Positions 56,905 to 64,000 of a stretch of DNA of 64,000 nt are shown one piece after another. Numbering within the stretch: the stretch's first letter is position 1; the number at the start of each line of letters is the position of its first letter. The DNA is from Bedellia somnulentella (taxonomy: Eukaryota; Arthropoda; Insecta; Lepidoptera; Bedelliidae): assembly GCA_963576735.1 (NCBI GenBank), contig OY755172.1:806001-870000 (forward strand), in the 5' to 3' direction. A model generated the notes under the pieces. The model saw only the letters and a program-made list of their open reading frames with translations. It did not search any database and was not told the DNA's origin. The position numbers and the translations under genes were made by a program.

Positions 56905-57090
56905 CGCGGGCGTTGTAAAGGATATAAAGGACATTGAGGCTTTTCAAGTGATTGTTGGGCGATGCAGTTGGTGACCCATCACTAATTACCTTTATTTAAC
57001 AACCTTTTCCCTAGTCTATTTCCAAAAATGGATGAAGAATTACTTTCTCTGTAGCAATGACTACCCAATTATGAAATACATACTACATAC
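56905..57090 (+). repeat. Repeat A, degraded
   Basis: TTGTTGGGCGATGCAGTTGG, then GACCCATCACTAATTACC; the ends are decayed. Confidence 0.5.
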
Positions 57091-57215
57091 TCATGAATGA
57101 TTGATAGATGAATTTCATAAATTCAATCGCACCAAGTTTTATATTCCTAGATACAAATATGACAAAAATCTCTAGATTAATAGTATTTTCTAAGATTTTC
57201 ACGATTGCACATTAT

Positions 57216-57447
57216 AATTAAAACAACTTTTTTAATTTTCGTATATTTTAATCACGTGTTATTACATTATTTTTTAAAGCCCGACGTTTCGAAAACTTTT
57301 CAGTTATCATGGTCTTAATATAGTGCTACTGTATAGAATCTTCCCGTGACCATGATAACTAAAAAGTTTTCGAAACGTCGGGCTTTAAAAAATAATGTAA
57401 TTACACGCGATTAAAATATCCGAAAATTAAAAAGTTGTTTTAATTAT
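57216..57447. repeat. ~100-bp-arm palindrome
   Basis: Arms 57216-57314 and 57348-57447 mirror each other, including AAGCCCGACGTTTCGAAAAC and TATCATGGTC, around a 33-bp spacer. A foldback element family rather than a gene. Confidence 0.75.
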
Positions 57448-57449
57448 CT

Positions 57450-58655
57450 CTAGATTAACTTTCATTTACTATATGAACCTCTTAGGGGTTGAGTTTCAAA
57501 AATCCTTTTTAATTTTTCATAAGATTCATGAACCAAACCATTTTGTACCAAGTTTCTATGTTCAAAATGAGAATGTCTTAGTGAGTACAAACACGAATAG
57601 TAGTTTGGCAATTTTGCGGCGGCGGCCCGTGCTGCCGCCACTGACCGTTGCCGTTGGTGATAGCGGGAGAGCTTGCAGCGATTGCTCGGGAATATGAGGA
57701 TGGTTAATTGTGGATCAGTATTTCAGTATTTTCTCCCATAACTTCATCAATCAAAATATTTTAATTTATTTTAGTGACCGTTTCATTTTTCGGTGCTAAT
57801 ATCGCGCGTTCGCACAGCACCTAGAAAAAAGCACTAAACTAACCTAACTATCTAAGTGAAGTATCTGGTAAGTATTTAGTAATCTGTGCTATTATTCAGC
57901 CTACTGCGAAAAAATAAAAATAGATTTAGAACAAAATCATTCTAAAAAGTTGATTCAACATAATAAACACGCCGCACTTACTTAAAATTATTGCGACAGT
58001 CCTAAGCCTGAAAAAGTCTGAAGTGAAGGTTATTTTGAATCTATTATTTTATTATTGTCCTCATGTCCTGGGATATTTTCGTGACTTGATAATAACGTTA
58101 CAAAGTCACTGAAATCACTATACATACAGTAGCACTATATTAGTATTGAGTCGCCAAGCGTGACTGTCATACATTAGTATTTGGCTTTGTCAAAGTCACT
58201 GTGATATGTCGTTGTTAATTTAATTAAAGTAGTATTGTAATCATATTGACAAAAATTAAATATGTCGAGACTTCATTTTATTGTTCAGATTTTGGGTTTA
58301 TATACTCTAATTAAGAAGAAATCATACCGCGATGTAGAAAGTTCAGACAGCGCCATCTATTGGTGAACATGCAAACAACGCCGTGCTTTTTTATAAGGTT
58401 TCAGCTGAAAGGTTGAAGGTGGCGCTGCTTAAATCCACAAAGTGAGGATATCGAGAAGTTTTCGGCCCCTGGCTAAAGCGTTAGATATCATTCCACTTCT
58501 TAAACAGTATCTTAAAAATACATCGTTACCACTTTTTAAAAAATACCCAGCGCTATCTCTTGCATACATCGAGAACTAAATGTTACCTTGTTTTAAACAG
58601 CACACAGCGCAAGTAAGCAATATTTTTGTTATCCCTCGGGAATATCATTTTTCCG
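57450..58655. other. Unassigned DNA with a short GC-rich patch
   Basis: 57610-57700 is GC-rich (GCGGCGGCCCGTGCTGCCG), without a supported exon. Confidence 0.35.
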
Positions 58656-58659
58656 GGAT

Positions 58660-58801
58660 AAAAGTACTCTACTATTTAATCTGGACTTCTACCTATATGT
58701 CTGCAAAATTTCAAAGCAATCGGTTCAGTAGTTGCGGCGTGAAAGCGTCACAAATAAACAAACAAACAAACTCACTTTCCCATTTATAATATTAGTATGG
58801 A
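58660..58801 (+). repeat. Interspersed repeat 3' end (TATAATATTAGTATGGAT type)
   Basis: AATCGGTTCAGTAGTTGCGG, then (CAAA)n, CATTTATAATATTAGTATGG, a terminus common in arthropod RTE-type and related retroposons. Family not proven. Confidence 0.5.
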
Positions 58802-58802
58802 T

Positions 58803-58845
58803 GGATAATCCCCACATGAGGTTTTCATGAACAAAAAAACATTCT
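58803..58845 (+). repeat. Repeat C outer-arm fragment
   Basis: ATAATCCCCACATGAGGTTT then TCATGAACAAAAA, as at 11545 and (reversed) 10290. Confidence 0.6.
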
Positions 58846-58849
58846 AATG

Positions 58850-60445
58850 AGAGGTTTTCTTTTTGAGAAATAAAAAAACAACATAGTTCCCTAGAGCTCT
58901 GTAGATGGCGTTGATGTAACTACGTTACTTACTTCAATTTTTCTTCGTGGCGTCAGCCGTGTTGCTACAATAATTTCGCCAATGTCAACTTTAAAAACAT
59001 GTGTCACATCACCATGTACCCATTGCGCTTTACGATTTTCATCTTTAGGAAAAAGATGTATTCCTTCATTTTTACATAAATCTACAAGGCACAGACTCCT
59101 TTTCTTTTTTTATGTTTATCTTCCCCCTATCCTATGCTATAAAAATAGTGATTGATGAAAACTTGTGTAAGACTCTCCACAATATAGAGGTACAGGTTTT
59201 ATGTTCTATTCATTCGTTTGGTATTATAGAACCTTTGCTACTGTTAATAAAACAACTGAACTGAACAATAAAATAATTTAATAAAATCAAGTAAAATGGA
59301 TTTTGAAATAGACCAACATTCGAAAGATGAATATGCTAAGTTTCTGGAAACAGCATAATATTTTCAAATTAGCGATATTTTAAATCCTTTTCAAAAATAG
59401 AAGACGCTCTGGTAAAGTCAATGAAAATTTTATTCTCTTTGCTTTTAAAAGGAAATTAATTATTCTTATTACCAGCCATGCCAACCACTTATGCCAGCGG
59501 TAAATTTGCGTCTAAAAGCTTGATCGAGCCTCTTTATGTATCTATGTACTCAATAGAACGCTTCCTGCAATGCCAGTTGCCCAGTGCCTGTTTTCTACCT
59601 CTTAGTTACTGGATGTCGAAAAGAAATCATCGTAAGAACAGACGCAGCAGATACATTTTAGAGTATCAGATGCTACAAACGGAGGTATAACTCAGCTGAG
59701 CTTACGGTTCTGGCGATAAAGGACGGTGTCTTCTTCAGAGACGAATATTTGATAATTTCAGTTATCCACTTATGATATTTAGATTTTCAGTGAGCTATAG
59801 CTTCGCCATCGGGCAGTAAGCTTAGAATTTATTTCGTAATAGTTAAAACGATTAGTTATGGAAGACAAATAAAAAAATAGGTATAGAATATTTTTTTCCT
59901 TTTTTTTATTTTACTAGTGTGAAAAGTGGCTCCCTATAGGAAGAAAACCAGAGCTATCTCTTCTTAAAACTAGTATTTCGTGGGGTTCCCAACTAAGAGA
60001 TTTTCACCTTAAAAATAAGGGGTTTTAGTGATCTGATATTGTTGGGGATTGTCTATATGTAAGAGTATTCATAGGTTTGGCTGACCTTATGGTTTATATA
60101 GTATACTTTATTTATTTATTTCTATTATAATATCCTTATGTCTGTGTATATAATATCATTTACTCACTTTGCCATCCAAAGTTTGTCAGGAAGAGATCGG
60201 TATGAGTAACATGACCGCCAATATTACTTCTATTATTATTTTTCTAATACTTGTTTGAATTGTGATGTGCATCTAAGAGTAATCCATTTCCAAGACGGGA
60301 CCTCGTGTGTGTATTAAACTAAATTCAGAGTAGTACATAGTGGCGATCTTTAGCCTCTGCCAATTACGATTTGAACTACTGTGTGTATTTATAGGTGTAG
60401 TCACATTAAAAGGAAAATAAATTTATTTTTTTATTTATTATAACC
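58850..60445. other. Unassigned DNA
   Basis: 59296-59358 reads MDFEIDQHSKDEYAKFLETA then stop, possibly a relic of a transposon ORF start, but I cannot name it. Confidence 0.35.
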
Positions 60446-60992
60446 TACATCTATACTTATAATAAATCTGTAGAGAGGTCAATTCTGTACATGAAATATA
60501 TTTTCAAAATAACCATCAGGTGGTGATTAGGGATCGATCCGGATACCAAAAATGCAATCAGTAAAATTTTTGTCTGTCTGTCTGTCTGTCGGTTTGTATG
60601 TGCCTTATGGAAACAAGAACTACTCGACGGATTTTAACGAAACTTGGTACAATTATTCTTCATACTCCTGGGCAGGTTTTTGTATACTTTCCAGCAGAGA
60701 AGTAAAGGGAAATTTTGGGAAAACGGGAGAAGTTACTCCATTTTTTAAGCTTCCGTCGCGTGTGCAGCCTTAATGGTCAAACTTAAATAGAAATCATGTA
60801 TGACGGAAATATTCTTCATAAAATTATCTAAAAAAATCCTCAACAGTTTATGTCTATCTTTTACGGTTGACTTACAATAATACGTGTAATTCCTGATAGC
60901 TTAGCAGTTCGGAACATTCTGATTATATTTGTTTACTCTTACGTTTGTAAACGTCTCACTCATCCCTAATTTAAAAAAGGTAACATTATTAC

Positions 60993-61086
60993 ATAAAACA
61001 TAACATAAACGTTCACGCCGAATATCCCCGAAGGGGTTGGCAGAGGTACTTGTACTTCTGAACATCACGTGACTTTGTCACTAGGT
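60993..61086 (-). repeat. SINE B, 5'-truncated, inside the Helitron
   Basis: An exact 13-bp duplication, GTAACATTATTAC (60980-60992 and 61087-61099), flanks the 3' ~94 bp of SINE B. Confidence 0.87.
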
Positions 61087-61302
61087 GTAACATTATTACC
61101 TATTCAATAAAAAAAGAATCATAGAAATCGGCAGAGAAACACCCAAATTATACATAAAATAAACCATCACGCCCGTGACCAAAACCAAATCTTTACTAAT
61201 TTACAAATAACATACTAGATGGCGCCAGTAGTTGCATCCTACATCACGTAATGATTTATTTTTTAGACTATTATAAATACTTCATAGCGTTTTATTCCAA
61301 AA

Positions 61303-62120
61303 CTAGTGGATCGTCCCAGCTTCGCAAGGGTAGCGTTGTTTTTTTACATATCTGAGGTTTCTTTCTTCAGTCACTGCTCAAGCATTGTGAAATTCAGCGC
61401 AATGTTTTCAATTTATTAAATTTATAGCACTCCCTAAACAGTGTAGTTTGGTGCGCGTTTGAATGCGCTTTAATAAACGGTTCAGTATTTCCGTTTAATA
61501 GCAAATTTTGGAATAAAACGCTATGAAGTATTTATAACAATCTAAAAATAAATTATTACGTGATGTAGGATGCAACTACTGGCGCCATCTACTATGTTAT
61601 ATGTAAATTAGTAAAGATTCGGTTTTGGTCACGGGCGCGATGGCTTATTTTATGTATAATTTCGGTGTTTCTCTACCGATTTCTATGATTCTTTTTTTAT
61701 TGAATAGGTAATAATGTTATCTTTTTTAAATTAGGAATGAGTAAGAGGTTTACAAACGTAAGAGTAAACAAATATAATCAGAATGTTCCGAACTGCTAAG
61801 CTATCAGGAATTACACGTATTATTGTGAGTCAACCGCAAAAGATAGACATAAACTGTTGAGAATTTTTATTAGATAATTTTATGTAGAATATTTCCGTCA
61901 TACATGATTTCTATGTAAGTTTAACCATTAAGGCTGCACACGCGACGGAAGCTTAAAAAATGGAGTAACTTCTCCCGTTTTCCCAAAATTTCCCAAAATT
62001 CCCCTTTACTACTCTGCTGAAAAGTATACAAAAACCTGCGCAGGTGTATGAGAAATAATTGTACCAAGTTTCGTTAAAATCCGTCGAGTAGTTTTTGTTT
62101 CCATAAGGAACATACAAACC

Positions 62121-62166
<46 letters not shown>

Positions 62167-62285
62167 AATTTTACTGATTGCATTTTTGGCGTCAGTATCG
62201 ATCCCTAATCACCATCTGATGGTTATTTTGAAAATATATTTCATGTACAGAATTGACCTCTCTACAGATTTATTATAAGTATAGA
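61303..62285 (-). mobile_element. Helitron H1 copy 4 (inner, opposite orientation)
   Basis: CTAG at 61303-61306, GA at 62284-62285, between A and T of the outer copy. Joining the flanks (CCAAAA + TTAGCTATCAAAC) restores the sequence seen in copy 1 (CCAAAATTTGCTATTAAAC). It has a (GACA)n run at 62121-62163. Confidence 0.9.
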
Positions 62286-62488
62286 TTAGCTATCAAACGG
62301 AAATACTGAACCGTTCATTAAAGCGCATTCAAAATCACCAAACTACACTGTTTAGGGAGTGCTATAAATTTAATAATTTGAAAACATTGCGCTGAATTTC
62401 ACAATGCTTGAGCAGTGACTGAAGAAAGAAACCTCAGATATTTAAAAAAACAACGCTACCCGTGCGAAGCTGGGACGATCCACTAGTA

Positions 62489-62890
62489 CATAATATACTC
62501 ACAGCTGTAGATCCCTAGAAGGGGTAGCCAGAACTTCAGAATAAAATACATCAGCCACACAGGAAGTAAAGTGGGGAAAATATTGAAAAATAAGGGTTTG
62601 TGGTGACTTCTGAACGGCGAACTCATTCGCACACTAGCAGCGTCATAACAAACCTACATCGCGATATCGGAATGTTTAAGTTGGTTTACAGTAAGGTGTA
62701 TTGGCCAATATATCTTTGGTGTTCCCACAGGTTGTTGGTGATAGGTCTCCAACTGCATCGCCGAATTATCTCTTAAAATGTCCCAATAACCTTAGTCACC
62801 TCCACAAATACAAAACAACGACGAACGCCTAGACGAACACCCCCGGGAAAAGATGAAGTAGTTCTATTATAAGCCGAAACCATATAGCTA
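62489..62890 (-). repeat. Repeat A, degraded, with ~125-bp insertion
   Basis: ACTCACAGCTGTAGATCCCT and GGGGTAGCCAGAACTTC at the left; GTGATAGGTCTCCAACTGCA resumes near 62738. The piece between (about 62605-62735) is foreign. Confidence 0.6.
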
Positions 62891-62994
62891 TACATACAAA
62901 CAATGTAGAGAATCCTTTGTTGTAAGATTTCGTAGCAAACTTGTCTTTCGTCATATACTTCGGCCGTTCCTGACTCGTATCAGTTAAGAGCTTA

Positions 62995-63165
62995 AAGAGC
63001 TTGTTCCATTTGCCTGAATTCAGACGTCCGACAGCCACTGAATCTGAATTCAGACTAGTGGAATAACGTTCAGAACGCTAGGCTCCTGAAAAGTAGACAA
63101 ATTCCGGCTCCTAGCTCACTCAATTTTTTGTAGCTCCGTCTCAGGAAGGTGGAATAACGTTCAGA
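62995..63165. mobile_element. MITE fragment (AAGAGCTT family)
   Basis: TA|AAGAGCTTGTTCCATTTG starts it, with TCTGAATTCAGACTAGTGG inside. The right TIR is missing. Confidence 0.6.
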
Positions 63166-63281
63166 CGATTTAGTTTAGTCGCCTCGCGCCCGCCACAGCG
63201 AGAGGACGTGCCAAAATTTTTCATGCCTATGATTGCAAATTACGTAAACAAAAAAAAGATAATAAAAGTTTTATAGCAGAT

Positions 63282-63905
63282 ATACATATGCTCACGCCAT
63301 TAATTCCATGGGTAGTTAGGTAGGTAGGGGTTCCATTTCATAGGGGTAGGCAGATATGTATAGGCAATTATATTCATACATACATACATATACTCACGCT
63401 ATTATTTCCGATTGGGGTAGGTAAATACGTTTTATCACATACATGCAAATTATATTATATTATAAATACTCACGCCATTACTTCCCATCGGAGTAGGCAG
63501 ATACGTTTAATTACATACATACGCAGATATACTCACACTTTTACTTCCGCTTGTGGTAAGCAGATAATTTTAATTACATACATACATACTTAAACTCCCG
63601 CCATTATTTCCGTTAGGGGTAGGCAGATACGTATTGTTTCAAATATGCATACTTATACTCACGCCATCACTTCCCGTGGGGGTAGGCACAGGCGTATAAT
63701 TACATACATGCATACATATACTCACGCCATTATTTCCCATTGTGGTAAGCAAATACGTTTAATCACATATATGCATACATAAATTAACGCCATTATCTCT
63801 CATTGGATTAGGCAGATACGATTAATTACATACAAATACTCACGTCATTATTTCTCATTGGGGTAGGCTGAAACTATCGATCGCCACTTCCTACGACCCC
63901 GGCAA
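63282..63905 (-). repeat. Tandem array of RTE-like LINE 3' ends (~63-bp unit, ~9 copies)
   Basis: The unit is roughly (T/A)ACTCACGCCATTATTTCC, CATTGGGGTAGGCAGATACG, TTTAATTACATACATACAT. It is the antisense of the RTE-like LINE 3' end (compare 52700-52760). Starts fall near 63289, 63392, 63467, 63531, 63594, 63656, 63719, 63783 and 63837. The last unit runs on into normal LINE sequence (CTATCGATCGCCACTTCCTA). Confidence 0.85.
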
Positions 63906-64000
63906 ACTTTTTAATAAATATGCTTTTATTTTTAAGTCAAATAGGAGTTCCCGCTTATTTAATATTTTGTGTGAAATATGACGTAAAAATATTTGGAAAA

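Larger units (their letters stand above)
60450..62486 (+). mobile_element. Helitron H1 copy 3 (outer), hosting two insertions
   Basis: TCTATACTTATAATAAATC at 60450 and GACGATCCACTAG ending 62486, between A and T. A SINE B fragment (60993-61086) and a second Helitron (61303-62285) interrupt it. Without them it is about 947 bp, like copies 1 and 2. Confidence 0.88.

Noticed and set aside
63282..63905. CRISPR-like array
   Set aside because: Units are imperfect ~63-bp tandem copies of a LINE 3' end with no unique spacers, in eukaryotic DNA.

Overview
The window is AT-rich eukaryotic DNA with one host gene spread over widely separated exons and a very dense load of transposons. Several things point to a moth or butterfly (Lepidoptera): Helitrons of the CTAG-T type carrying (GTCT)n/(GACA)n tracts, tRNA-derived SINEs, RTE- and CR1-like LINE 3' ends with (CATA)n or (TTCTA)n tails, and hAT and mariner elements. 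I see no operons, ribosome binding sites, CRISPR arrays or other prokaryotic signs. The species cannot be named from the sequence.

Host gene. Two minus-strand exons fit together in phase. Exon 1 (40617-41244) encodes a signal peptide, an acidic/Ser-rich linker and the start of an NRF domain, and ends in a GTAAGT donor. Exon 2 (5039-5158) starts after a CAG acceptor and continues the same domain (KM-DDASGRYTSQFYWGNNYW). The gene looks like a member of the nose-resistant-to-fluoxetine (NRF-6-like) membrane acyltransferase family. Its first intron would be about 35.5 kb, so most of the window is a single intron filled with mobile DNA. The acyltransferase exons must lie to the left of the window. 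A partial tandem copy of exon 2 plus flanking intron lies at 4853-4927.

Layout. 1-2.45 kb: the 3' half of a non-LTR retrotransposon ORF2 (RT, RNase H, Zn knuckle, TAA tail), open to the window edge. 3.5-3.75 kb: a near-perfect palindrome of a tRNA-derived SINE. 4.8-5.2 kb: exon 2 and its duplicate. 8.4-9.15 kb: a hAT-like element. 10.3-11.2 kb: a Helitron inserted in the tRNA-SINE/foldback repeat. 12.7-15.6 kb: a cluster of a 240-bp retroposon (repeat A, about 30 copies in the window). 16.9-17.2 kb: a 5'-inverted RTE insertion. 21-26.5 kb: a mixture of repeat A and tRNA-derived SINE B. 27.6-29.8 kb: a foldback element and a hAT whose TIR is split by a Helitron. 32.7-33.6 kb: an unclassified TIR element. 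40.6-41.3 kb: exon 1 and the probable promoter. 47.8-49.5 kb: a SINE B copy split by a 1.4-kb insertion. 52.3-54.9 kb: a four-level nest (repeat A > DD41D mariner with an intact transposase > hAT > RTE fragment). 60.4-62.5 kb: a Helitron inside a Helitron. 63.3-63.9 kb: a tandem array built from the RTE 3' end.

How the mobile elements relate. Repeat A shares its last ~40-60 bp (to the ATGT tail) with the RTE-like LINE and is flanked by 8-17 bp target duplications, so it is probably a SINE copied by that LINE. The same ~60-bp end has been amplified in tandem at the right edge. Nested insertions give a relative order of events and independently confirm the Helitron, hAT and mariner boundaries.
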